NCBI RefSeq assembly: GCF_004803755.1
Contig: NZ_CP032311.1
Location: forward strand, 1,938,501 to 2,002,500
Source of the DNA: Pseudomonas sp. DG56-2
GTDB lineage: Bacteria > Pseudomonadota > Gammaproteobacteria > Pseudomonadales > Pseudomonadaceae
Length of the DNA stretch: 64,000 bases
Reading direction: 5' to 3'
Below the pieces are notes generated by a model that saw only the letters and a program-made list of their open reading frames with translations, was not told the origin of the DNA and searched no databases. A program made the position numbers and the translations under genes. Position 1 is the first letter of the stretch. The number at the start of each line of letters is the position of its first letter. Shown in pieces: positions 45,294 to 53,760 of this stretch.

Positions 45294-45923
45294 TTAGTGA
45301 GTCTGCAGGCCTATGACAGTCCGCTGCATGGGCACGAAACCGGGCAGCGCCTCGACCCTTTGTAGCCAGGCACGGACATTGACGTAGGGCTCGAGCGACA
45401 CGTTGCCTTCCGGGGCGTGGGCAATGTACGAATAGTTGGCCACATCAGCGATGGTCGCTGTAGCACCGGCCAGGAATGCGGTCGTGGCAAGCTCTTTGTC
45501 CATCACCTTGAGCAGAGTGTGGGCGCGGGCAATCACCTCTTCGGCGTTCAACGGGGCAGCAAACACGGTAATCAGGCGCGCTGCTGCAGGACCGTAGGCT
45601 ACTTGGCCGGCCGCTACCGAAAGCCAGCGCTGAACACGCGCTGCAGCAAGCGGCTCATCACTCAACCATGCACCATCGCCATACTTTTTCGCCAGGTAGA
45701 CGAGGATGGCATTGGAGTCGCTCAGAAGGGTGCCGTTGTCGTCGATGACCGGTACCTGGCCAAAGGCATTGATCGCCAGGAAGGCTGCTTGCTTGTGCTC
45801 GCCGTTGGCCAGGTCGACAAACACCCGCTCGATGGGCAGTTGCAACAACGAAAGCATGAGTTCGACGCGATGGGCATGGCCCGAAAGCGGGTGGTGGTAG
45901 AGCTTGATGGCTGGCTGTGACAT
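45294..45923 (-). CDS. Glutathione S-transferase family protein
   Basis: A 209-residue GST with the N-terminal thioredoxin fold ([21 protein letters not shown], with the cis-proline motif [10 protein letters not shown] and the glutathione-binding [13 protein letters not shown]) and the helical C-terminal domain ([12 protein letters not shown]). ATG 45923 has CGGAG 8 bases upstream. It lies upstream of the fused oxidoreductase gene on the same strand (52-base gap) and 162 bases downstream of a LysR gene. The substrate is unknown. Confidence 0.9.
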   Translation of the reverse strand: MSQPAIKLYHHPLSGHAHRVELMLSLLQLPIERVFVDLANGEHKQAAFLAINAFGQVPVIDDNGTLLSDSNAILVYLAKKYGDGAWLSDEPLAAARVQRWLSVAAGQVAYGPAAARLITVFAAPLNAEEVIARAHTLLKVMDKELATTAFLAGATATIADVANYSYIAHAPEGNVSLEPYVNVRAWLQRVEALPGFVPMQRTVIGLQTH

Positions 45924-46085
45924 GGGATGGCTCCGAAGCGGATCAGGAAAAGTCAGTGCAGCGCCACGCCTGGGAGCGGCGCTTGCGCTGGTTGGGCTAT
46001 CCTGCTCCTGCTTGCGGTTGTGCAGAATCACCATGCAGGGCAATGCATAATTTCGTTTTGCAAAAGAATGCGATGGCGCACCGAT

Positions 46086-46988
46086 CTAGCCGATCAGGGC
46101 GGGATGCGCGCGTAGCCTTGGTGTCGCAAAGTCGATAAAGGTGCGTACTCGGGCCTCGGCACGGCGCCCGTCGCGGTAGATCAACTGCACAGGCAGGCTG
46201 TGGTTGGCGAAGCTGCCCAGTACCGGTACGAGCAGACCGCTTTGCAGTTCATGGTGCGCCTCATAGCTCATGCACAGGATCAGGCCCTGGCCCAGGGTGG
46301 CGGCATGAATGGCCGCGCGCTGGGTGGTGCAGGTAAGCGTGGGAGGGGGTTTGACCAAGCGCGTGGTGCCGTCGCCGCGAAAGCGCCACTCGTTTTGCTG
46401 CCCGCCGGCTGTGGTCAACACACAGCGGTGTGCCTTGAGGTCCCCGGGGCTCTGCGGTCGGCCCCATGTTGCCAAGTAGCTGGGAGAGCCGCAGACAATC
46501 GGTCGAACCTGGCCAATGGGCATGGCGAAACCCGATGAGTTCGGCAGGTTGCCAACCACCAGGGCGATATCAATGCCGTCTTCAAGCAGCTTTGGCACTT
46601 CCTCGCTGGCGCGAGTAACCAGTTGCACATCGGTATAGGTCGCCAGGTATTCAACTGCGATGGGCATCAACACCTGCTGATCCATCAGCATCGGCAGCGA
46701 TACGGTCAATCTTCCGCTAGGGCGTGCGTGGATGCCGGCCGCCGAGTGTTCGGCAGCGACAATCTGTTCAAGGATCTGCCGACAGCTGGCGGAAAATTGT
46801 TCACCCGCCGGGCTCAGGCTGACGCCGCGCGGCCCGCGTTCGAACAGGGCGTTGTTCAAGCGTGCTTCCAACGCGCCGATGGTACGCATGATGGTTGCGG
46901 TCGAAAGATCCAGTTGCCGCGCTGCTGCAGCCAGGCTCCCGGCCTGGGCCACAGCCTCGAAGACCTGCATCTGACGATAGCGGCTCAC
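46086..46988 (-). CDS. LysR-family regulator
   Basis: A 300-residue LysR protein of the CrgA/DsdC-like branch: HTH GSLAAAARQLDLSTATIMRTIGALEARL, and effector domain with IALVVGNLPNSSG and the C-terminal RVRTFIDF. It starts 3 bases after the end of another LysR gene, and both proteins share the C-terminal VRTFxDF pattern, suggesting a duplicated pair read on one mRNA. It lies just upstream of the GST and oxidoreductase genes, which are its likely targets. Confidence 0.88.
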   Translation of the reverse strand: MSRYRQMQVFEAVAQAGSLAAAARQLDLSTATIMRTIGALEARLNNALFERGPRGVSLSPAGEQFSASCRQILEQIVAAEHSAAGIHARPSGRLTVSLPMLMDQQVLMPIAVEYLATYTDVQLVTRASEEVPKLLEDGIDIALVVGNLPNSSGFAMPIGQVRPIVCGSPSYLATWGRPQSPGDLKAHRCVLTTAGGQQNEWRFRGDGTTRLVKPPPTLTCTTQRAAIHAATLGQGLILCMSYEAHHELQSGLLVPVLGSFANHSLPVQLIYRDGRRAEARVRTFIDFATPRLRAHPALIG

Positions 46989-46991
46989 GTG

Positions 46992-47906
46992 CTAGACCGT
47001 CCCGACCCGTTGCAGCGCCGGGTCTTGGCGTAAGCGCTCGACGCAAAAATCGACAAAGGTACGTACTTTCGCGGGCACCCGTCCCGAGCCTTGATAGAGC
47101 ACGTGCACAGGCAATGGCGCCGCTTCGTAGGCGTCGAGAATGATCTCCAACTCGCCCTTGGCAACCTGTTCGGCGACCTGATACGACAGCACCCGGGTAA
47201 GCCCCCAGCCCAGGCGGGCGGCGTTGATTGCGGCCTGGTTGGAACTCACCAGCAGCCGCGGCTTGGGGTGCAAGGTGAGGGTGCTGGCGTGCAGATTGAA
47301 CTGCCAGCCGGTCAGCAGGTTACTGGCAGAGGACATCACGATGGGCGCCGCCATTACCTCGCGGGGATGCTGCGGTTGACCAAAGCGTTCGAGAAAGGCC
47401 GGGGCAGCGCAAATGACCGGACGGATTTGTCCGACCTTGATCGCCTGCAGGCCGGTATCGGCCAATTGCCCGATTCGGATCGCGATGTCCACGCCTTCGT
47501 CGACCATGTTCACCAGACGATCCACCAACAAGGCATTGATGGCTACCTGCGGGTGAGCAGACAAGTACTCGGTAATCAGCGCGATCATGTAAAGCTCGCC
47601 GAACATCACTGGCGCCGTCACGGTCAGGTTGCCGCGTGCGCGAATGCTGCTGCCGGTGGCCAACTCCTCGGCCTCGTCCAGGTCGAGCAAAATGCGCTTG
47701 CAGTCCTCCACGTAGCGCCTGCCTGCTTCGGTCAGGCGCAGGCTGCGGGTACTGCGTGCCAACAACAGCGTTCCCAGGCGTTTTTCCAGACCGGCAATCA
47801 CCCGGGTCACGCTGGGCGGCGACATACTCATCAGCTTGGCGCCACCGGCAAAGCTTTGCGCCTCGGCAACGGCCAGCAGTACTTTCATCTCCTGAAACCT
47901 GTCCAC
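46992..47906 (-). CDS. LysR-family regulator, tandem paralogue
   Basis: A 304-residue LysR protein: DRFQEMKVLLAVAEAQSF, HTH GGAKLMSMSPPSVTRVIAGLEKRLGT, effector domain with IAIRIGQLADTG and the C-terminal KVRTFVDF. I chose GTG 47906 because it gives the usual DRFQEM beginning; ATG 47888 is an alternative that would cut into the helix. The open frame runs much further upstream, but there it is antisense to a short-chain dehydrogenase remnant. The ribosome site is weak. Confidence 0.82.
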   Translation of the reverse strand: MDRFQEMKVLLAVAEAQSFAGGAKLMSMSPPSVTRVIAGLEKRLGTLLLARSTRSLRLTEAGRRYVEDCKRILLDLDEAEELATGSSIRARGNLTVTAPVMFGELYMIALITEYLSAHPQVAINALLVDRLVNMVDEGVDIAIRIGQLADTGLQAIKVGQIRPVICAAPAFLERFGQPQHPREVMAAPIVMSSASNLLTGWQFNLHASTLTLHPKPRLLVSSNQAAINAARLGWGLTRVLSYQVAEQVAKGELEIILDAYEAAPLPVHVLYQGSGRVPAKVRTFVDFCVERLRQDPALQRVGTV

Positions 47907-47987
47907 ATTCACCGTCCAGCTTCGAGACTCGCCTACAGAGCTGCAAAGCATGGAACATGGACAAGGCTTCGCGCAACATTGCCCCTC

Positions 47988-48155
47988 ATGCTGGCCCACA
48001 GCATTGTGCGCAAGCGCTACGGCACAGGCGAAGAAGTCGCCGCCACGCTTGCTTTTATGGTCAGTGATGGGGCTGCATATGTCAGCGGGCAGAACATCAA
48101 CGTCGATAACGGTTTGACGCGGGGTAGTCAGACACGCCCGGCTGTCACTCCCTAG
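47988..48155 (+). pseudogene. 3' remnant of a short-chain dehydrogenase/reductase gene
   Basis: The plus strand from 47988 to the TAG at 48153-48155 reads as the C-terminal 55 residues of an SDR protein: TGEEVAATLAFMVSD, then AAYVSGQNINVDNGLTR, which is the canonical end of the family (EEVA..FL.SD..SYVTGQ.L.VDGG). The N-terminal 200 residues (TGxxxGIG, YxxxK) are missing, and upstream DNA is the antisense of the LysR gene. It is therefore a truncated, non-functional leftover of a deletion or rearrangement. Confidence 0.8.
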
Positions 48156-48213
48156 CACTCAAAGGGCGCGGACCTGGCCAAGGAAAGGTAGTGGTGAAGC
48201 GCGGAGTAGATTG

Positions 48214-49116
48214 ATGCGAGTACAAGATGCAGACCTGAAGTCCCTGAGGATTTTCGAGACAATCGTGCGCTGCGGCGGCTTTTCTGCCGCCCAGTCGGCT
48301 CTGAACATCAGCGCGTCGGTGATCAGCGAGCAGATGAGCTTATTGGAAAGCCGGCTGGGGCTGCGTCTGTGTGAACGCGGCCGTTCTGGCTTTCGTCTTA
48401 CCGATGAGGGCGAAGTGCTATATGCCGCAGCGCAACGCATGCTGGCAGCGGTCGAGACATTCTCGATGGAGGCGGCGTCGCTTCGCCAACAGTTGAGTGG
48501 CGCTCTGCGGGTTGGAGTGATCGACGCAACCTTGACCGACCCGTGCAGCCCGCTGACCCTTGCCATTCGCCGGTTCGGCCAGATGGCGCCGCAGGTTCAC
48601 CTGCAAATCCATATCGATACTCCCAATGCCCTGGAGCAACGGGTGATGGATGGTCGCTTGCACCTGGCGGTCGGTCCGTTTCCCAACCGCTTGCCAGGGC
48701 TGGACTATACGTCGTTGTACACCGAAGCTCATGGCCTGTTCTGCTCGCGTGCCGATCCGCTGTTCGAGCAGGACGACGCCAATATCACCCCGTTATTGCT
48801 GAGCCAGGCGAGGGTTGCTGCGCGTACCTTTCTAGGCCGCTTCGACCTTGATCAACTGCAGGTGGAGCGGGCGGCAGGCAGTGTCGACAACGTCGAGGCA
48901 CGGGCGATGATGATTATTTCCGGCCAGTACATCGGCTTTTTACCGCTGCACTATGCGCAACCCTGGGTGGAGAAGGGTGAGCTGCGCAGAATGTGTCCCG
49001 CTCAGTTCGCTACCGACGTGAGTGTCGACATCATCCTGCGTCACGGCATCAGTCCGCCGCGCACCGTCGAAGTCTTCCAGCAACAGTTGTTGGACTGTGC
49101 GGGAGCGTTGCGCTGA
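48214..49116 (+). CDS. LysR-family regulator of the RidA/M20/BCCT cluster
   Basis: A 300-residue LysR protein: HTH GGFSAAQSALNISASVISEQMSLLESRLG and a complete effector domain (VGVIDATLTDPCSPLTLAI). ATG 48214, with GGAG 9 bases upstream, is preferred to TTG 48211 just before it. Unlike most LysR genes it lies in the same direction as its probable targets, 165 bases upstream of the triple-RidA gene. Confidence 0.87.
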   Translation: MRVQDADLKSLRIFETIVRCGGFSAAQSALNISASVISEQMSLLESRLGLRLCERGRSGFRLTDEGEVLYAAAQRMLAAVETFSMEAASLRQQLSGALRVGVIDATLTDPCSPLTLAIRRFGQMAPQVHLQIHIDTPNALEQRVMDGRLHLAVGPFPNRLPGLDYTSLYTEAHGLFCSRADPLFEQDDANITPLLLSQARVAARTFLGRFDLDQLQVERAAGSVDNVEARAMMIISGQYIGFLPLHYAQPWVEKGELRRMCPAQFATDVSVDIILRHGISPPRTVEVFQQQLLDCAGALR

Positions 49117-49281
49117 AGGGGCAGTGAATGCTTCGGCGATTGCCGAAGTCAACTTCGTGAACTGGCTATTTTTCCGAAGTGTCGGGTTCTCTACAGTTTG
49201 GCTCTAGAACAAAAAAGCCAACTTCAAGCGTGCCCGGCGAACCCCGACTGCGGGGTTTGGCCCGGCAACGGGAGCAAAGCC

Positions 49282-50520
49282 ATGTCCGACCTGAGCCGTT
49301 CGATTTCTCTCACTCCACAGCTGTTGATACAACCCTCGCGTTCTCGCCGTTTTGGTTCGCATGTGTTTGTCGGCGGCGTGCTGCCTGTCGATGTGGCCGG
49401 CAAGTTGATCGGGGCTGACGATATCGAGGCGCAGACGCATGCGGTATTTCGCAACTTGAAAGCGGCGCTGGAACAGGCCGGCTTGCAAATGGCCGATCTG
49501 GTGCGTTTGAACACCTACTACGTATTCGATGGCGAGGAAGACCAGGCAACTGTCTACTGGGAAAAAATGACGCGGGTACGCCTGCAGTATTTTCCCGACC
49601 CTGGTCCAGCAGCGACGGCCGTGCGTGTGCGCGGCATGGGATGCTCTGGAGCATTGATCCAGTTGGAAGTCGAGGCGCTGGCCGTGCCCCTCGCACAACG
49701 GCAGCGGATCATGCCGAAGAAAAGCTGGGACTGGAGCATTCCGGTGCCGTTGTCCCAGGGGTGGAAGTCGGGTAGCCAAGTCTGGGTGGGCGGGCAAGTT
49801 TCGGCGGATATGTCTGGCAAGGCGGTCGCGCTGGACGATTTGTACGCTCAGACGCATAACGTGCTGGAACACATCAGGCACGTGCTGCAGGACGCAGGAG
49901 CATGCTTGTGTGACCTTGCCCAGCTCAAGATCTGCTATTTGCACGAGGGTGATGACAACGCTGCGCAGGCACGCCTGGAGGAAATCCTCAGCGTGGTGCG
50001 GGAGACATGCGGCGCGCCGCTGCCGCCGGTCACGGCCTTTGGCGTCAACCTGCTGTACCAAGGTTTGCTGCTGGAAATCGATGCAACTGCGCTGGTGGGG
50101 GAAAGCTCGCAGCCGGTGCTTGGCGAGGGTGGCGGTCGTGGCTGGGCCGGTTGTGCGCCGGTGCGCCGCAATGCGGCGAGCATCCACGTCGCCGGTCAGA
50201 GCGTCCAGCATGAGGCGCTGGAGCACGCCTGCAGCGAGGTGCTGGCGCGTATTGTCGAGCACTTGCGCAAGGTTGGCAGTGGCCCCCAGGCGCTCGCTCA
50301 TCTTCATGTGCTGGTGGCTTGTCGCGAAGCTGATCTGCAACCGGAGCGGGCAACAACGCTGTTCGCCGAAGCCCTGCGCGGGCTTTGTGGTGATGAGCTG
50401 CCGCCGTTCACCGTGGTGAGAGTAAACGGATTGCCAGGTGGCGCGTCGCTGCAGGTAGATGCGGTCGCTGTTGATCTTGATACCCCAGCGCGCCTTGCTT
50501 CCAATGCGAGGTCAGTATGA
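49282..50520 (+). CDS. Three-domain RidA-like protein
   Basis: A 412-residue protein made of three YjgF/RidA-like units (about 1-135, 136-280, 285-410). Repeated marks are FVGGVLPVDVAG / WVGGQVSADMSG / HVAGQSVQHEA near each start and LIQLEVEALAV / LLEIDATALV / LQVDAVAVDL near each end. Single RidA proteins are about 130 aa and trimeric, so one chain could build a whole trimer. The catalytic Arg of RidA (in a PxR motif) is absent in all three units: the positions read PAAT, PPVT and PPFT. Enamine deaminase activity is therefore doubtful. GGGAG lies 8 bases before ATG 49282, and the end overlaps the M20 gene (ATGA). Confidence 0.85.
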   Translation: MSDLSRSISLTPQLLIQPSRSRRFGSHVFVGGVLPVDVAGKLIGADDIEAQTHAVFRNLKAALEQAGLQMADLVRLNTYYVFDGEEDQATVYWEKMTRVRLQYFPDPGPAATAVRVRGMGCSGALIQLEVEALAVPLAQRQRIMPKKSWDWSIPVPLSQGWKSGSQVWVGGQVSADMSGKAVALDDLYAQTHNVLEHIRHVLQDAGACLCDLAQLKICYLHEGDDNAAQARLEEILSVVRETCGAPLPPVTAFGVNLLYQGLLLEIDATALVGESSQPVLGEGGGRGWAGCAPVRRNAASIHVAGQSVQHEALEHACSEVLARIVEHLRKVGSGPQALAHLHVLVACREADLQPERATTLFAEALRGLCGDELPPFTVVRVNGLPGGASLQVDAVAVDLDTPARLASNARSV

Positions 50521-51653
50521 ACGCATTCGAACAGGCACTCGAACTGACCCGCGCGCTCGTGCGCTTCGACACCACTAACCCGCCCGGTAACGAACGACCT
50601 TGCGCCGAATTTCTCGCCCAGTTATTGGCCGATGCAGGCTACCGCGTCACTCTCCACGAATTGGAGCCAGGACGGGCAAGCCTGGTGGCCTACTTGGGCA
50701 ACGGGCGAGGGCGCCCCCTGTGTTTCACCGGGCATCTGGATACCGTACCGCTGGGGAGCGCGCCCTGGTCGTTCGATCCGTTTGCCGGCGAGATCCACGA
50801 CGGTCGTTTGTACGGCCGAGGTAGCAGCGACATGAAGGCAGGGATTGCGGCGTTCATCAGCGCAGCCTTGCAGGAGAGTCGCCTTATCGCCGAGGGGCCT
50901 GGGGTGGTCCTGGTACTGACCGCCAGCGAAGAAACCGGCTGCCAGGGGGCGGCGGCGTTGGTGCGCGACGGGGTGGATCAGCACAATGCAGGGGCCATCG
51001 TCGTTGGCGAGATGACGGCGAACTACCCGTTGATCGGTCACAAAGGCGCGCTCTGGCTCAAGCTCGTCGCACGTGGCAAAAGTGCCCATGGCTCGATGCC
51101 GGAGCGCGGCGACAATGCGCTCTACAAGGCGGCACGCGCGCTGGGCAAGATCGAGCATTATCACGTGTCGGCAACGCCGCATCCTGTGCTGGGTACCACC
51201 AGCATCAGTGCCGGAACCCTGCACGGCGGCACCAGCATCAACGTCGTGCCGGACTTGGCACAGCTGTGCGTCGACATCCGCAGCTTGCCCGGCATGTCTC
51301 ACGCCGACACCTGCGCAACCTTGCTGGCAGCGCTGCGCCCCGACATCAGCGAAGTCGATGCAGTGCTCGACCTGCCTGCGGTGTTCACCGACCTCGATGA
51401 TCCCTGGATCGCGGCGGTGTACCGCATTACCGAGGAGGAAACCGGCGTGCGGCCCGAACCGCGGGGCGCCAGTTACTTCACCGACGCCTGCGCGCTGCAA
51501 CAGGCCCATCCGGGCGTGCCAATCGTGATTCTTGGGCCCGGTACACCCGCTATGGCGCATCAGACGGATGAGTACTGCGAGGTTGCACGCATCGACGAGG
51601 CAGTGCGTCTGTATCGGCGGCTGATCGTCGACTGGTCGACACGAGGCGCCTGA
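50517..51653 (+). CDS. M20-family zinc hydrolase (ArgE/DapE/CPG2-like)
   Basis: A 378-residue M20 metallohydrolase. The metal ligands are seen in FTGHLDTVP (His, Asp), GRGSSDMKAG (bridging Asp), TASEETGCQG (catalytic Glu and ligand Glu), GEM and the C-terminal AHQTDEYC (His). The lid/dimer domain (KSAHGSMPERGDNA) is present. The family removes acyl or aminoacyl groups from N-acylated amino acids or peptides. The gene overlaps the triple-RidA gene by 4 bases and precedes a BCCT transporter gene, so it probably hydrolyses the compound imported by the transporter. That compound is unknown. Confidence 0.9.
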   Translation: MNAFEQALELTRALVRFDTTNPPGNERPCAEFLAQLLADAGYRVTLHELEPGRASLVAYLGNGRGRPLCFTGHLDTVPLGSAPWSFDPFAGEIHDGRLYGRGSSDMKAGIAAFISAALQESRLIAEGPGVVLVLTASEETGCQGAAALVRDGVDQHNAGAIVVGEMTANYPLIGHKGALWLKLVARGKSAHGSMPERGDNALYKAARALGKIEHYHVSATPHPVLGTTSISAGTLHGGTSINVVPDLAQLCVDIRSLPGMSHADTCATLLAALRPDISEVDAVLDLPAVFTDLDDPWIAAVYRITEEETGVRPEPRGASYFTDACALQQAHPGVPIVILGPGTPAMAHQTDEYCEVARIDEAVRLYRRLIVDWSTRGA

Positions 51654-51696
51654 CGTCGCGGCGCTTTCAAGCACTTCTATGACTGCTCCAGGCGTA

Positions 51697-51710
51697 TTCC
51701 AGGCCTGGAA
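51697..51710. promoter_or_regulatory. 14-bp perfect palindrome upstream of the BCCT gene
   Basis: TTCCAGGCCTGGAA is a perfect palindrome 48 bases before the BCCT start. It could be a regulator site or a weak hairpin between the M20 and BCCT genes. Confidence 0.35.
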
Positions 51711-51758
51711 CAAGGCAAAAAAACAATATCAATACAGCCGGTAATAGAAAGGTATCCC

Positions 51759-53399
51759 ATGAAAATTTCAGCGAAAGCGAGCCCGATGGCCGAGCAGGTC
51801 CGGCCAAGCAAGGACTACCTGTTGATTGTGGTCAGTGTGGTTTCCATCTTCCTTACGGTTTTTGCCCTGGCGGCGTTTCCTGCGCGTTCGGAGCAGGTGG
51901 CCAGCCAATTGTTCGAGAACGCCACCCATTTGCTCTCGGCACCGGTGCTGCTGGTTTTCCTGGCCTTTGTTGGCGGATCGTTGTTCATCATCTTCAGCAA
52001 GTACGGCAACATCCGCCTGGGCAGTGGCAAGCCGCAGTTCAAGACGCTGCCCTGGGTGTTCATGTTCATCTGCGCCGGGCTCAGTTCGGCAACGCTGTAC
52101 TGGGGGCTGGTGGAGTGGGCCTTCTACTACAACACTCCAGGGCTGAACATTCCGGCACAAAGCCCCCAGGCGCTGGAAATGAGCATCGCCTATGCCTTTT
52201 TTCACTGGGGTTTCGGCACGTGGGCGTGTTACGCGGTTGGTGGCATGGCCATGGCGTATTACTACCATGTGCGTAAACACAGCAAGCTCAGCCTGGCCGG
52301 CATCATCGAGGCGATAACCGGTTTTCGCGCCAATGGCCCGATCGGTCGGCTGATCGACATCCTTTTTCTGATCGGCACCTTTGGCGGCCTGACCGTGACC
52401 ATGGTGGTCACCACCCAGACCTTTTCCAACAGCCTCGCCAACCTCACCGGGCTTCCCAACACTTTCGCGATGCAGGCTGGCATCGTTCTGCTGATCACCA
52501 GCATTTTCTCCCTCAGTTCCTACATCGGCCTCGAAGGCGGCATGCAGCGTCTGGCCACGATGGTTTGCTGGGGAGCATTGTTCTGCGCCTTGGCAGTGCT
52601 GGTGGTGGGGCCGACCGGGTTCATCGTCAAGAACACTGTCAACGGCGTGGGGTTGATGTTCTCCAACTTCTTGCACATGAGCCTGTTCACCGACCCGGCC
52701 GGTGATGGTGAATTCACCCGCAATTGGACGGTGTTCTACTGGTTCTGGGCGATTTCCTATACCCCGGCGGTGTCGATATTCGTCGCGCGGGTGTCCCGTG
52801 GGCGCACGTTGAAGGAGGTCTCTGCGGCGCTTTTGCTCGGCGGCAGCGTGAGTTGCTGGGCAATCTTCGGCAGCCTCAGTGGGTATGGCATCGATCAACT
52901 GCTCAATGGCGTACTGGATGTTCCTGCGCTAGTCGCAAGCCAGGGTGGTGAGGTTGCGATTACGCAATTGTTGAACGGCTTTCCACTGTCGGGCCTGGCC
53001 ACCGCGTTCTATCTGTTCGTCATGGTGATTTTCCTCGCTTCGCATGTCGATGCCTCGGCTTACACCGTTGCCGCCGCCACCACGCGCAACCTGGCCGATG
53101 GTCGTGATCCTTCACCGTTCCTGCGCTTGTTCTGGTGTGTGATGCTGGCGCTGGTGCCGCTGACCATGATCGCTAACCACCTGTCGCTCAAAACGGTAAA
53201 AACCTCGGTCATCCTCACCTCTATTCCGTTCTTCTTCCTGCTGGTGGTGATGGCCTACGGTTTTGTTCGCTGGCTCTACCTGGATTACCGCCATCGCAGC
53301 GGCGAAGACATCGAAACCGAGTCTCGGCGTCTGGCAGGCGGGACGTTCGCGGCGCCAGGTGCCAGCAACAAAGACTGGAACGATGAAGTAGTCGTCTAA
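51759..53399 (+). CDS. BCCT-family transporter with altered aromatic box
   Basis: A 546-residue secondary transporter with 12 helices. The family fingerprint in helix 8 is recognisable as YWFWAISYTPAVS followed by ARVSRGRT. BetP, as I recall it, reads YWAWWISWSPFVG, so two of its Trp positions are Ala and Tyr here. In helix 4, HWGFGTWACYA keeps the two Trp and the Tyr of the aromatic box. The substrate may thus not be a trimethylammonium compound. The C-terminal tail (about 40 residues) is short and acidic, not the long basic osmosensor tail of BetP, so a nutrient-uptake role is likelier. It follows the M20 gene by 105 bases. Confidence 0.9.
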   Translation: MKISAKASPMAEQVRPSKDYLLIVVSVVSIFLTVFALAAFPARSEQVASQLFENATHLLSAPVLLVFLAFVGGSLFIIFSKYGNIRLGSGKPQFKTLPWVFMFICAGLSSATLYWGLVEWAFYYNTPGLNIPAQSPQALEMSIAYAFFHWGFGTWACYAVGGMAMAYYYHVRKHSKLSLAGIIEAITGFRANGPIGRLIDILFLIGTFGGLTVTMVVTTQTFSNSLANLTGLPNTFAMQAGIVLLITSIFSLSSYIGLEGGMQRLATMVCWGALFCALAVLVVGPTGFIVKNTVNGVGLMFSNFLHMSLFTDPAGDGEFTRNWTVFYWFWAISYTPAVSIFVARVSRGRTLKEVSAALLLGGSVSCWAIFGSLSGYGIDQLLNGVLDVPALVASQGGEVAITQLLNGFPLSGLATAFYLFVMVIFLASHVDASAYTVAAATTRNLADGRDPSPFLRLFWCVMLALVPLTMIANHLSLKTVKTSVILTSIPFFFLLVVMAYGFVRWLYLDYRHRSGEDIETESRRLAGGTFAAPGASNKDWNDEVVV

Positions 53400-53470
53400 G
53401 CATCTCTTGCGCTAACCGACCCGATCTATCAGTGCGTGTGGTTCGTCTGACCAGACCTTCACTGCCCACG

Positions 53471-53590
53471 CGGATTGATTGCATTCCATCGGAGCGATTT
53501 CGCTCCGATGGAGCGTAGGGGCAATGTTTACCTGGCTTTTATCGAATTTAACTACGCTCCGGGCACTTGTCCTGGAGCGACTTCATTACA
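53471..53590. promoter_or_regulatory. Three GcsR-type activator sites upstream of the permease gene
   Basis: Site 1 is CGGATTG-N4-CATTCCA (53471-53488), site 2 CGGAGCG-N4-CGCTCCG (53490-53507, symmetry extended to 11-bp arms at 53486-53511) and site 3 TGGAGCG-N4-CATTACA (53573-53590). Centre spacings are 19 and 83 bp. The form 7-N4-7 matches the P. aeruginosa GcsR site as I recall it (TGTAACG-N4-CGTTCCG). Confidence 0.75.
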
Positions 53591-53643
53591 GCTCAGAAAC
53601 GACATCGCCGCTTGAGGTGGGCGTTTAAGCGGCATGCGGGGGC

Positions 53644-53659
53644 TGGCATAGTCCTTGCT
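53644..53659 (+). promoter_or_regulatory. Sigma-54 promoter of the permease gene
   Basis: TGGCATAGTCCTTGCT fits the -24/-12 consensus TGGCAC-N5-TTGCW with exact spacing. It lies 101 bases before the ATG and 54 bases after the third activator site. It is nearly identical to the promoter ahead of gcvH. Confidence 0.8.
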
Positions 53660-53760
53660 CTTTGCTTGATGTCCGGCTGGGCAAGGAAAGTTGTTTGTTT
53701 GGCTGAGGCGTTTGAACTTGTGACGTTATAAAAATAATTCAACTTACAAGGTGAAAAAGA

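Larger units (their letters stand above)
53400..53760. other. Regulatory region of the glycine/amino-acid permease gene
   Basis: These 361 gene-free bases hold three 18-bp GcsR-type dyads (53471-53590), a half-site CGCTCCG at 53555-53561, a sigma-54 promoter at 53644-53659 and the ribosome site AAGGTG before 53761. No terminator for the BCCT gene is clear, although the 11-bp arms of the second dyad could fold into a hairpin. Confidence 0.75.

Noticed and set aside
47907..48158. Upstream extension of the LysR frame to 48158
   Set aside because: The extra 84 residues have no LysR character, and the opposite strand here encodes the SDR remnant.
49204..50340. 378-codon minus-strand frame across the triple-RidA gene
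   Set aside because: Antisense shadow; the plus strand has clear RidA repeats and ribosome site.
50622..51713. 363-codon minus-strand frame across the M20 gene
   Set aside because: Antisense shadow of a complete M20 hydrolase with all metal ligands.
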